A stretch of DNA of 8,331 bases from Streptosporangiaceae bacterium (GTDB taxonomy: Bacteria > Actinomycetota > Actinomycetes > Streptosporangiales > Streptosporangiaceae): NCBI GenBank assembly GCA_030038715.1, contig JASHSO010000482.1, positions 1 through 8,331 on the forward strand, in the 5' to 3' direction. How positions within the stretch are numbered: the first letter of the stretch is position 1; every line of letters begins with the position of its first letter. Below, one piece after another: positions 1 through 6,301 of this stretch. A program made the position numbers and the translations under genes. The notes below the pieces were generated by a model. It searched no databases, was not told the origin of the DNA, and saw nothing but the letters and a program-made list of their open reading frames with translations.

Positions 1-3
1 GCC

Positions 4-624
4 GTGGCTGTCAAGATCAAGCTAAAGCGCCTGGGAAAGATCCGGGAGCCGTACTACCGGATCGTCATAGCCGATTCCCGTACCAAGCGGGACGGCCGGT
101 CGATCGAGGAAATCGGAAAGTACCACCCCAAGGCCGAACCGTCCTTCATCGAAGTCAACTCGGAACGGGTCTTGCACTGGCTGTCTGTCGGCGCCCAGCC
201 GACGGACCCGGTCAGGAGAATCCTGGAGATCACTGGCGACTGGCAGAAATTCAAGGGCCTGCCGGGCGCGGAGGGGACGCTGCGCACAGCGGAGCCTAAG
301 GCCGACAAGAAGGCCGCGTTCGCTGTGGCAGTGGCGGAGACGCTGACCGATGTCGGTGCGGCGCCTGCGGCCAAGACCAGCAGGGCGAAAACCCGCGACG
401 CCAAGGCCGGAGACGCCAAGGCCGGAGACGCCAAGGCGGTCAAGGCCGCAGAAGCCAAGTCGGCCGGGGTCAAGGCGGGGGTCAAGGCAACCAAGGCAGA
501 CGCCACGGCCACCGAGGCTGCATCGTCGCAGGCTGGCACGGCGCAGGAGACGGGAACCACCGAAGTGGCCGGTCCTGAGCCGACAGTCGCCGAGGACGCC
601 GAACCCGAAGGCAGCAGTGCCTGA
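4..624 (+). CDS. rpsP: 30S ribosomal protein S16 with long Ala/Lys-rich C-terminal extension
   Basis: S16 is a primary 30S protein that binds 16S rRNA and is needed for small-subunit assembly. The GTG start gives the classic S16 N-terminus [12 protein letters not shown], followed by [16 protein letters not shown] and IEEIGKYHP. The folded domain covers about residues 1-85, ending near the motif PTDPVRRIL. About 120 further residues are low complexity, rich in Ala, Lys, Thr and Glu, and include a DAKAG repeat at residues 132-145. Actinobacterial S16 proteins often carry such tails, but 206 residues is long compared with the roughly 80-90 of most bacteria. Only three bases lie upstream, so its ribosome binding site and promoter are outside the window. 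One base separates its stop from the next start, which suggests coupled translation. The core identity is certain; the role of the tail is unknown. Confidence 0.97.
   Translation: MAVKIKLKRLGKIREPYYRIVIADSRTKRDGRSIEEIGKYHPKAEPSFIEVNSERVLHWLSVGAQPTDPVRRILEITGDWQKFKGLPGAEGTLRTAEPKADKKAAFAVAVAETLTDVGAAPAAKTSRAKTRDAKAGDAKAGDAKAVKAAEAKSAGVKAGVKATKADATATEAASSQAGTAQETGTTEVAGPEPTVAEDAEPEGSSA
397..438 (+). repeat. 15-bp tandem repeat inside rpsP, encoding DAKAG
   Basis: The 15-base unit GACGCCAAGGCCGGA occurs twice exactly (397-411 and 412-426), followed by a 12-base partial copy (427-438). The unit is five codons long, so changes in copy number keep the frame of the S16 tail and only alter its length. 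The exact identity points to recent duplication by slippage. Confidence 0.85.
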
Positions 625-625
625 C

Positions 626-868
626 ATGCTCGAGGAGGCCCTGGAGCACCTGGTCAGGGGCATAGTTGAGCACCCGGACGATGTTGCTGTGGACAGCCGA
701 GGCTTGCGTCGGGGGCGTGTTTTGGAGGTGCGCGTGCACCCAGACGACCTGGGCAAGGTCATCGGGCGTGGCGGGCGGACCGCCCGGGCCCTGCGGACCG
801 TGATCGGCTCCCTGGCGGGCAGCAGCTATGTCCGCATCGACCTGTTGGACGCCGACGAGGTTCGCTAG
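626..868 (+). CDS. khpA: KH-domain RNA-binding protein (KhpA / YlqC family)
   Basis: This is a small single-KH-domain protein of 80 residues, the usual family length. It starts MLEEALEHLVRGIVEHPDDV and carries the RNA-binding GxxG loop as IGRGG (residues 46-50), followed by RTARALRTVIG. In Firmicutes the family pairs with KhpB/Jag and binds many RNAs. Its place between rpsP and rimM is typical for Actinobacteria. The ATG lies one base after the rpsP stop. The only purine-rich upstream site is GAAGG at 607-611, which is rather far away, so translation probably depends on coupling to rpsP. The frame stays open far upstream inside rpsP, but that extension is arginine- and proline-rich shadow sequence. 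The family call is secure. The in vivo RNA targets cannot be read from the sequence. Confidence 0.93.
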   Translation: MLEEALEHLVRGIVEHPDDVAVDSRGLRRGRVLEVRVHPDDLGKVIGRGGRTARALRTVIGSLAGSSYVRIDLLDADEVR

Positions 869-873
869 CTGCC

Positions 874-1401
874 ATGCAGCTTGTGGTCGGCCGCATCGTG
901 CGGCCGCACGGGATCCGCGGCGAACTGGTCGTCGAAGTGCGGACTGACGACCCTGAGCTTCGGCTAGCTCCTGGTGCCGTGCTGGCGACCGACCCTGCTG
1001 GGGCGGGTCCGCTAGCCATCAGCCAGACTCGCTGGCACTCGGGTCGCCTGCTTGCCTCCTTCAGGGGGGTCGAAGATCGTGACCAGGCCGAGCATCTTCG
1101 CGGAACGTTGTTGCTGGTCGACTCGGCGGATCTCGAAGAGATCGCTGACCCGGACGAGTTTCGCGATCACCAGCTGATTGGGCTGGCCGTGGTCGGGCCC
1201 GGGGGTGAGTTGGTCGGCGAGGTCGCCGATGTGCTGCACCACGGACAGGACCTGCTGGTCGTCGCAGGAGCGGGCCAGCGCTCGGGAACTGAGATCCTGG
1301 TCCCGTTCGTGGCGGCGATTGTCCCCGAGGTCAACCTTGAGGCCGGCCGGCTGGTAATCGACCCGCCAACGGGACTACTTGATCCGGATACCGCTGTCTG
1401 A
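874..1401 (+). CDS. rimM: 16S rRNA processing/ribosome maturation factor RimM
   Basis: RimM helps the 30S head domain mature by binding pre-30S particles, classically through protein S19. The 175-residue length is normal. The N-terminal beta-barrel domain (about residues 3-85) opens with the signature GRIVRPHGIRGELVV. A PRC-barrel domain follows (about 95-170) with LIGLAVV, VGEVADVLHHGQDLLVV and the strongly conserved stretch VPFVAAIVPEVNLEAGRLVI followed by DPPTGLLD. The ATG is five bases after the khpA stop. The nearest Shine-Dalgarno-like string, GAGG at 857-860, is 13 bases away and weak, so coupling is plausible. It sits in the usual rpsP-khpA-rimM-trmD order. No key element appears to be missing. 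Confidence 0.95.
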   Translation: MQLVVGRIVRPHGIRGELVVEVRTDDPELRLAPGAVLATDPAGAGPLAISQTRWHSGRLLASFRGVEDRDQAEHLRGTLLLVDSADLEEIADPDEFRDHQLIGLAVVGPGGELVGEVADVLHHGQDLLVVAGAGQRSGTEILVPFVAAIVPEVNLEAGRLVIDPPTGLLDPDTAV

Positions 1402-1404
1402 CCC

Positions 1405-1409
1405 GGAGG
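1405..1409 (+). promoter_or_regulatory. Ribosome binding site deciding the trmD start
   Basis: GGAGG lies four bases after the rimM stop and six bases before CTG at 1416. This spacing is ideal. No ATG, GTG or TTG in the trmD frame exists between the in-frame stop TGA at 1380-1382 and that CTG, so this site is the main evidence for a CTG start. Confidence 0.8.
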
Positions 1410-1415
1410 TCCGAG

Positions 1416-2258
1416 CTGCGCATCGACATCATCACGATCTTCCCCGAGTACTTCGGGCCGCTTGGCGTCTCGCTGATTGGCAAGGCGGCAGAGCGCGGCG
1501 ACATCCTGTTCGGGGTTCACGACTTGCGGCGCTGGACGAGTGACGTGCATCACAGCGTGGACGACGCGCCATTCGGTGGCGGGCCTGGGATGGTCATGAA
1601 GGCGGAACCGTGGGGGCGAGCGCTCGATGAGATTGCCGGGAACGGGGAGGATCCTCTGCTCATCATGCCCACACCCGCCGGTCGGCCATTTACCCAGGAG
1701 ATTGCGGCACGGTACACGGCCGAACCCTGGCTGATCTTCGCGTGCGGGCGCTACGAGGGCATCGACGCGCGTGTCGTCGAGGAGTCGCGGTCCAGGATGC
1801 GCGTGGAAGAGGTGAGCATCGGCGACTACGTGCTGGCCGGCGGGGAACCGGCCGTCCTGGTGATGACCGAGGCCGTGTGCAGGTTGCTGCCCGGCGTGCT
1901 CGGTAATGCCGACTCTGCCGACGACGATTCCTTTGGCGGCTCCGGTGGTGCGGGAGCCGGACCCATGGCCGGGCTGGTCGAGGGTCCTGCCTACACCAGG
2001 CCGCGGGTTTGGCGAGGCCATGAGGTGCCTGCGGTCCTGCTGTCCGGCAACCACGAGGCGATCGCCAGGTGGCGCCGCGACTGCGCCCTGCGCAGGACCG
2101 CCATCAACCGACCCGACATGATCATCCGGCTGCTCGGCAGGGAGGCTGTACCAGGCGATGGCCCCCCCGAGGCAAGTCCGCCACGGCTGGATGCGCGGGA
2201 CCGAGCAGTGCTCGCAGAGGCGGGCTTTCCGGTTACTGGCAAAGATGTGGCACACTAA
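1416..2258 (+). CDS. trmD: tRNA (guanine-N1)-methyltransferase TrmD, probable CTG start
   Basis: TrmD methylates G37 of tRNAs next to the anticodon, using S-adenosylmethionine, and so prevents +1 frameshifting. Starting at CTG 1416 gives 280 residues beginning (M)RIDIITIFPEYFGPLGVSLIG, the conserved TrmD N-terminus. DAPFGGGPGMVMK, the knot motif GRYEGID (about 111-117) and IGDYVLAGGE (about 135-144) follow. Next come GVLGNADSADDDSF and LLSGNHEAIARWRR. The acidic residue just before the P-x-YTRP motif, whose E. coli counterpart is the catalytic Asp, appears to be Glu (about 189) here. A Gly/Ala-rich stretch of about ten residues is inserted just before it. The first in-frame conventional start, TTG at 1524, would remove 36 conserved residues. 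Function is near certain; the CTG start is inferred and a sequencing error cannot be excluded. Confidence 0.95.
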   Translation: MRIDIITIFPEYFGPLGVSLIGKAAERGDILFGVHDLRRWTSDVHHSVDDAPFGGGPGMVMKAEPWGRALDEIAGNGEDPLLIMPTPAGRPFTQEIAARYTAEPWLIFACGRYEGIDARVVEESRSRMRVEEVSIGDYVLAGGEPAVLVMTEAVCRLLPGVLGNADSADDDSFGGSGGAGAGPMAGLVEGPAYTRPRVWRGHEVPAVLLSGNHEAIARWRRDCALRRTAINRPDMIIRLLGREAVPGDGPPEASPPRLDARDRAVLAEAGFPVTGKDVAH

Positions 2259-2294
2259 AGGCACTGCCCCGGCGCGAGCCCAGCTACTGTCAGG

Positions 2295-2371
2295 CTTGTC
2301 GCCGCGAGGCTGCCGGGCACTTGCCTGGCGCACCCAGACAGACAAGGCAGCGCGTTCGCAGGCGTGCGCTG
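2295..2371 (+). promoter_or_regulatory. Structured leader candidate upstream of rplS
   Basis: The 136-base gap between trmD and rplS can fold into nested helices. CTTGTC (2295-2300) pairs with GACAAG (2341-2346). Inside lies an 8-bp hairpin, TGCCGGGC (2311-2318) with GCCTGGCG (2323-2330), around the loop ACTT. A third hairpin, CAGCGCG (2348-2354) with TGCGCTG (2365-2371), ends ten bases before the Shine-Dalgarno sequence. There is no U-tract, so a simple terminator is unlikely. A regulatory leader for L19 is an inference from position and pairing. The string GTGGCACACTAAAGG around 2247-2261, at the end of trmD, could hold a -10 element, but no convincing -35 is seen. Confidence 0.4.
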
Positions 2372-2394
2372 TTGACTAATGAGGAAGCGCAGCC

Positions 2395-2757
2395 ATGCAC
2401 ACCGCGATAGCCGAGCTGGAGCAGGCGCAGATACGATCCGACATCCCGGACTTCCGGCCGGGTGACACCCTGAAGGTCCACGTCAAGGTCACCGAGGGCA
2501 GCCGATCCCGGATCCAGGTCTTTCAGGGCGTGGTGATCCGCCGCCAGGGCGGGGGAGCGCGCGAGACGTTCACCGTTCGCAAGATCAGCTACGGCGTGGG
2601 TGTCGAGCGCACGTTCCCGGTGCACACCCCGGCCATCGAAAAGATCGAGGTAGTGACGCGCGGCCGGGTCCGCCGCGCGAAGCTCTACTACCTGCGTTCA
2701 CTGCGTGGCAAGGCGGCAAGGATCAGGGAGCGCCGCGAAGCGGCGCCCGCCAAGTAG
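2395..2757 (+). CDS. rplS: 50S ribosomal protein L19
   Basis: L19 sits at the 30S-50S interface of the large subunit. The 120-residue protein matches the family over almost its full length. Visible motifs are [13 protein letters not shown], the [16 protein letters not shown] loop, [20 protein letters not shown], and the basic C-terminal part [20 protein letters not shown] followed by AARIRERR. The length is close to the usual 113-120. The ATG is preceded by GAGGAA at 2381-2386 with eight bases of spacing, one of the better ribosome binding sites in the window. The 136-base gap upstream, longer than the gaps between the preceding genes, suggests its own promoter or leader control in addition to readthrough from trmD. 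Identity is certain. Confidence 0.98.
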   Translation: MHTAIAELEQAQIRSDIPDFRPGDTLKVHVKVTEGSRSRIQVFQGVVIRRQGGGARETFTVRKISYGVGVERTFPVHTPAIEKIEVVTRGRVRRAKLYYLRSLRGKAARIRERREAAPAK

Positions 2758-2773
2758 CTGGTTACCAGCTTGG
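2750..2773 (+). other. Hairpin across the rplS stop codon
   Basis: AGCTGG (2756-2761) and CCAGCT (2765-2770) form a 6-bp stem with a TTA loop. CCA (2750-2752) and TGG (2771-2773) can extend it across a three-base bulge. It covers the rplS stop at 2755-2757. No U-tract follows. It could be an attenuator or RNA-end-protecting structure between rplS and the lepB genes, but it is short and may have no role. Confidence 0.35.
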
Positions 2774-2815
2774 CCGACGCCGTCCCGACCTCTCGCACGG
2801 AAGTGACTGCATGCC

Positions 2816-3832
2816 ATGTCGGCCGATGAGCAGCGAAACCTGACTGAGCCCGAGCCGCCCGCGCCAACGGGGACCGCGCAATCGGGTCAGGGCGCTTCGG
2901 CGGTACCTCCTGACGTGGCGACTCAGTCGCGGAAGCGGTCGGGTCGGCCGCTGTACCGAGAGTTGCCGGTGCTAGTCGTCGTTGCGCTGGTCATCGCCCT
3001 GGTGATCAAGACCTTCGTCGTCCAGGCGTTCGTGATCCCTACTGGTTCTATGCAGAACACGCTGGCGATCAACGACAAGATCCTCGTCAACAAGCTCGTC
3101 TATCACTTCCGCAGCATCAAGCCGGGCGACATCGTGGTCTTCGACGGAACGGGCACCTGGGTCGCCGCGCCAGCACCGTCGGCCGCTAGTTCCGATCCGA
3201 TAGTGCGGATTTACGACGACACCCTGCGCAGGTTGTTCGACGCGATCGGCGGCTTGTTCGGGTCCCCTGTGGGCCAGTCCGATTTCGTCAAGCGGGTGAT
3301 CGGGGTTCCCGGGGATCACGTCGTATGCTGCAACGCCGCCGGGCTGATCACCGTGAATGGCGTGCCTCTGCATGAGCAGTCCTACCTCTACCCAGGCGAC
3401 AAGCCGAGCAGTGCGCCGGTTGGCGTTCCTGGCCGGTTCAACGTGACGGTGCCGCCTGGTTACCTGTGGGTACTCGGTGATCACCGCGGCGTCTCTGACG
3501 ACTCACGGGGTCACGAGGACGATCCCGGTAACGGAATGGTCCCCGAGAGTGCCGTGATCGGCCGGGCGTTCGTGATCGTGTGGCCGCCAAGCCAGTGGCG
3601 AATCCTGAATATCCCCTCCACCTTTGACCAGCCCGGTGTCGACTCCGCCGCGCAGCCACGGGCCGCCGCGTCGGCGGCGAAGCGGACGGAGGTGCAGTTC
3701 ATCGGGGCAAGAGTCCAGTCGGCAGCCCCCTATCTGCCAGTCGCGGCGGGCATCTTCGTGGCGGTTCCGCTGACCTGGCTGCAACGCGCGGCTAGGCGGC
3801 GCCTACGTGCGCCCCGCAAGCCACGTCACTGA
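2816..3832 (+). CDS. lepB: Type I signal peptidase, first of two tandem copies (GDHR variant)
   Basis: Type I signal peptidase cuts signal peptides from exported proteins at the outer face of the membrane. The 338-residue protein has a hydrophilic N-terminus (1-45), a membrane anchor (about 51-69), nucleophile Ser78 in IPTGSM, and general-base Lys159 in DFVKRVIGVPGD. Box E is GDHRGVSDDSR (221-231), where the family usually has GDNR. Between Ser and Lys lies an inserted stretch with an amphipathic look (DDTLRRLFDAIGGLFG). A second hydrophobic segment (about 305-321) and an Arg-rich tail suggest both ends are cytoplasmic. A TGA in frame at 2804-2806 makes ATG 2816 the first usable conventional start; GGAAG at 2799-2803 is a distant, weak site. 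The catalytic dyad is intact, so activity is likely. Confidence 0.95.
   Translation: MSADEQRNLTEPEPPAPTGTAQSGQGASAVPPDVATQSRKRSGRPLYRELPVLVVVALVIALVIKTFVVQAFVIPTGSMQNTLAINDKILVNKLVYHFRSIKPGDIVVFDGTGTWVAAPAPSAASSDPIVRIYDDTLRRLFDAIGGLFGSPVGQSDFVKRVIGVPGDHVVCCNAAGLITVNGVPLHEQSYLYPGDKPSSAPVGVPGRFNVTVPPGYLWVLGDHRGVSDDSRGHEDDPGNGMVPESAVIGRAFVIVWPPSQWRILNIPSTFDQPGVDSAAQPRAAASAAKRTEVQFIGARVQSAAPYLPVAAGIFVAVPLTWLQRAARRRLRAPRKPRH
3085..3117 (+). repeat. 33-bp exact direct repeat, copy in first lepB
   Basis: These 33 bases are identical to 4409-4441 in the second lepB. With one mismatch the match extends left to 45 bases (3073-3117 against 4397-4441). It encodes the VNKLVYHFRSI region just after the catalytic Ser box. 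Identity at third codon positions here, alongside clear divergence elsewhere, reflects the gene duplication and possibly gene conversion. Confidence 0.85.
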
Positions 3833-3944
3833 CAGGCCCGCCAGCGCCCGGGGTGTCGTCTGATTACTTCCAGCCCGGATGCCCTACCTTCAGCGCTTCG
3901 TGCCAGGCGAGGGTCGGCTCGGCAACGACGGTAGGCTTCACCCG

Positions 3945-5159
3945 ATGACGAGCGACGAGTACGGCTTCGGCGATCGGGGTAGCACGGCGCCGGATTCCGA
4001 GACACGGGCCCATGATGCCGCGCAGGCGGACAACGGTGCGGCCGGACCCGTGCCGCCGCGCCGTGCTGAGCCGGAGCAGCGGCCCTGGGACGGCGAGCCG
4101 CGCAGCGCGAATTCGTTCACCGCAGCGTCTGCTGACCCGGCCGAGAATCCCGGCGAGGGTCACGGGGCGCAAGCAGCGCCGGATGCCGTGGCTGCAGACA
4201 GTGCCGGAGAGGACCGCGAAGCAGGGCAGGCGCCCGGCAGCGGCCGTGCGAAGCCCAAGAAACGCTCTCGGTCTGCCTGGCGCGAGTTGCCGATCCTGAT
4301 CGTCGTTGCACTTGTCATTGCCCTGGTGATCAAGACTTACGTCGTCCAGCCATTCTTCATACCGACTTCCTCGATGGAAGACACCCTCATGGTCGGCGAC
4401 AAGATCCTGGTCAACAAGCTCGTCTATCACTTCCGCAGCATTCAGCCTGGCGACATCGTCGTCTTCAATGGGGCAGGTTCCTGGGATCCCAACCCCTCGC
4501 CGGCCAAGTCTGCCGCCAACCCGATAGTGCGGGTTTACGACGACACCCTGCGTCGGCTCTTCGATGCGGTCGCAGGGCTGTTTGGCACGCCAGTAGACCA
4601 GACCGACTTCGTCAAGCGCGTCATTGGCGTGCCGGGTGACCGGGTGGCGTGCTGCAACGCCCAGGGCCTGGTTACCGTCAATGGGGTGCCTCTGCACGAG
4701 CAGTCGTATTTGTACCCTGGCGCCGCGCCTTCCACGATCCGCTTCAACATCGTGGTCCCGCCCGGTCGGCTCTGGGTGATGGGCGACAACCGGGCTATCT
4801 CCGACGATTCGCGGCTGCGGCAGAGCGATCCCGGCCATGGGACCATTCCTGAAAGCGAAGTGATCGGCCGCGCGTTCTTGATCGTGTGGCCGCCGAGCCA
4901 GTGGCGGATCCTGAATATTCCGTCAACCTTTGATCAGCGAGGTATCGACAAGGCTGCCCACTCTGCCGCGGCCCGCCGCGCTGCTAGCACGACAGCCGCG
5001 GAACTACTAGGAGCGCCCGTGCGCCCATCCGCCCCTTACCTGCCCATGGCGGTGGGCCTGGCCAGCGCGGTTCCGCTCACCTGGCTCCAGCGGCGGGCCA
5101 GGCGGGAGGTCGCCCGGACGCTGAGGGCAATGCGCGCCCGACGTCGGCGCGATACGTGA
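3945..5159 (+). CDS. lepB: Type I signal peptidase, second of two tandem copies
   Basis: This is a paralogue of the gene directly upstream with the same role at the membrane. From ATG 3945 it has 404 residues: a long hydrophilic Ala/Pro/Asp/Glu-rich N-terminus (1-110), an anchor (about 115-134), Ser143 in IPTSSM, Lys224 in DFVKRVIGVPGD, and canonical box E GDNRAISDDSR (280-290). The amphipathic insert, the vicinal Cys pair (236-237) and a second hydrophobic segment (about 365-381) before an Arg-rich tail match the first copy. An earlier ATG at 3879 adds 22 residues, but 3945 gives MTSDEYGFGD, which resembles the MSADEQ start of the first copy. Neither start has a strong ribosome binding site. 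The stop overlaps the rnhB start by four bases. The function is secure; the exact start is uncertain. Confidence 0.94.
   Translation: MTSDEYGFGDRGSTAPDSETRAHDAAQADNGAAGPVPPRRAEPEQRPWDGEPRSANSFTAASADPAENPGEGHGAQAAPDAVAADSAGEDREAGQAPGSGRAKPKKRSRSAWRELPILIVVALVIALVIKTYVVQPFFIPTSSMEDTLMVGDKILVNKLVYHFRSIQPGDIVVFNGAGSWDPNPSPAKSAANPIVRVYDDTLRRLFDAVAGLFGTPVDQTDFVKRVIGVPGDRVACCNAQGLVTVNGVPLHEQSYLYPGAAPSTIRFNIVVPPGRLWVMGDNRAISDDSRLRQSDPGHGTIPESEVIGRAFLIVWPPSQWRILNIPSTFDQRGIDKAAHSAAARRAASTTAAELLGAPVRPSAPYLPMAVGLASAVPLTWLQRRARREVARTLRAMRARRRRDT
4409..4441 (+). repeat. 33-bp exact direct repeat, copy in second lepB
   Basis: This is the partner of 3085-3117, identical over 33 bases at an offset of 1324 bases. 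Recombination between the two would fuse the two lepB genes into one chimera and delete 1324 bases. Confidence 0.85.
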
Positions 5160-5965
5160 TCGTGATGCGGAGCGCCGAGCGGCGGTCCGTCGCCTACACG
5201 CCGCGGCCGAACGGCGGGCTACCCGCCTACGAGCGCGTGCTCGCTAGGGCCGGTTTCGCGCCCGTCGCCGGGGTGGATGAGGCCGGTCGCGGTGCCTGCG
5301 CCGGCCCGCTCGTGGTGTCCGCAGTCATGCTCAGGCCGTCGAGAATGACCAGCCTGGCCGAGCTGGCGGACTCCAAGGCGCTTACAGCCAAGGCCAGGAA
5401 CGTCGTCTATCGGCAGGTCATGGAAGCAGCCCTCGACTGGAGCGTCGTTATCATCCCGGCGGAGGAGATTGACAGGCGCGGCTTGCATGTGTGCAACGTG
5501 GCCGGAATGCGCCGGGCAATGGCCACGCTCAGTAACAGGCCGGCATATGTGCTGACCGATGGGTTTCCGGTGCGCGGGCTAGCCGTTCCGACGCTGGCTA
5601 TGTGGAAGGGTGACCAGGTAGCGGCTTGCGTGGCCGCCGCGTCGGTGATCGCCAAAGTAACCAGAGATGCTCTGATGTGCGAACTGCACGAGGATTTCCC
5701 TGAGTACGGATTTTCCCGTCATAAGGGGTATTCAACTCGTAGTCACATGGCGGCTCTCGTAAGGCACGGCCCGTGCCCGCAGCACAGGATGTCGTTCGTC
5801 AACGTCCGGGGTAGCGTTGCGGCCCGAGAGGATATCGACGTGGAGAGCTCGCCCGCCGAGTCGTACTACCTACCTGGCAGCGGGCAGAATGGCCCTATCG
5901 TTGACGGCATCGAGCAGAGTGGCTGGCCGACGGCAGGCCTCGCGGCGATTGCGCGTAGAGCCTGA
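5156..5965 (+). CDS. rnhB: Ribonuclease HII
   Basis: RNase HII cleaves RNA in RNA-DNA hybrids and starts ribonucleotide excision repair. All four catalytic acids are visible: Asp41 and Glu42 in GVDEAGRGACAGPLV, Asp135 in VLTDGF, and Asp171 in SVIAKVTRD. Other family motifs are DSKALTAKAR (72-81), KGDQVAACVAAASVIAK, and YGFSRHKGYSTRSHMAAL followed by HGPCPQHRMSF. The core ends near residue 216. About 50 further residues, polar then Gly/Ala-rich, have no recognisable motif. The GTG start overlaps the upstream lepB stop as GTGA, typical of coupled translation; GTG 5162 and ATG 5165 in the same frame are alternatives, and none has a clear ribosome binding site. Identity is certain. Confidence 0.96.
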   Translation: MIVMRSAERRSVAYTPRPNGGLPAYERVLARAGFAPVAGVDEAGRGACAGPLVVSAVMLRPSRMTSLAELADSKALTAKARNVVYRQVMEAALDWSVVIIPAEEIDRRGLHVCNVAGMRRAMATLSNRPAYVLTDGFPVRGLAVPTLAMWKGDQVAACVAAASVIAKVTRDALMCELHEDFPEYGFSRHKGYSTRSHMAALVRHGPCPQHRMSFVNVRGSVAAREDIDVESSPAESYYLPGSGQNGPIVDGIEQSGWPTAGLAAIARRA

Positions 5966-5967
5966 TC

Positions 5968-5972
5968 GGAGG
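5968..5972 (+). promoter_or_regulatory. Ribosome binding site deciding the DUF2469 start
   Basis: GGAGG lies just after the rnhB stop and seven bases before ATG 5980. The GTG at 5974 overlaps the G run of this site and so cannot be the start it serves. Confidence 0.8.
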
Positions 5973-5979
5973 GGTGAAC

Positions 5980-6294
5980 ATGAGCGCAGAGGATCTCGAG
6001 AAGTACGAGACCGAGATGGAGCTGCAGCTCTACCGCGAGTACCGGGACGTTGTCGGGCTGTTCAGTCACGTTGTCGAGACCGAGCGCCGCTTCTACCTCA
6101 CCAACCAGGTTGAGCTGAACGTGCGCGCGGCCGACAACGGTGAGGTGTACTTCGAGGTCACTATGCAGGATGCATGGGTGTGGGACATGTACCGCCCGGC
6201 CCGCTTCGTGAAGAACGTGCGGGTCGTCACGTTCAAGGACGTCAACGTCGAGGAACTCGCTAAGAGTGATCTGGAAATCCCCGACCCCAAGTAG
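5980..6294 (+). CDS. DUF2469 family protein (conserved in Actinobacteria)
   Basis: This 104-residue protein belongs to DUF2469, a family found next to rnhB throughout Actinobacteria (Rv2901c in M. tuberculosis, from memory). Its function is not known. The sequence MSAEDLEKYETEMELQLYRE is followed by YRDVVGLFSHVVETERRFYL, then by EVYFEVTMQDAWVWDMYRPA and RFVKNVRVVTFKDVNVEEL. This is close to the family pattern as I recall it and shows very strong conservation. It is soluble, with no membrane segment or signal peptide, rich in Glu, Tyr and Trp, and probably alpha/beta. ATG 5980 has a GGAGG site at ideal distance. It is probably co-transcribed with rnhB, 14 bases upstream, and ends just before a hairpin that may close the operon. 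Confidence 0.93.
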   Translation: MSAEDLEKYETEMELQLYREYRDVVGLFSHVVETERRFYLTNQVELNVRAADNGEVYFEVTMQDAWVWDMYRPARFVKNVRVVTFKDVNVEELAKSDLEIPDPK

Positions 6295-6301
6295 CTGGCG
6301 A

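Noticed and set aside
350..625. Upstream extension of the khpA frame into rpsP
   Set aside because: The extension is Arg/Pro shadow sequence of the S16 tail; the KH protein is complete from ATG 626 and has the normal family length.
22..762. Open reading frame on the minus strand across rpsP and khpA
   Set aside because: It mirrors two clear plus-strand genes, has no recognisable motif and is Arg/Gly/Leu-rich as expected from antisense GC-rich codons.
1524..1526. TTG as the trmD start
   Set aside because: It would remove the conserved N-terminal 36 residues, and no ribosome binding site precedes it, while CTG 1416 has an ideal one.
1167..2345. Long minus-strand open frame of 392 codons over rimM and trmD
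   Set aside because: It is antisense to two conserved genes, and its translation has no family motif or ordered domain pattern.
3879..3944. Earlier ATG for the second lepB
   Set aside because: The extra 22 residues do not resemble the first copy's N-terminus. It remains possible, because neither start has a strong ribosome binding site.
3864..4838. Minus-strand open frame of 324 codons over the second lepB
   Set aside because: It is antisense to a gene with intact catalytic motifs and has no recognisable domain.
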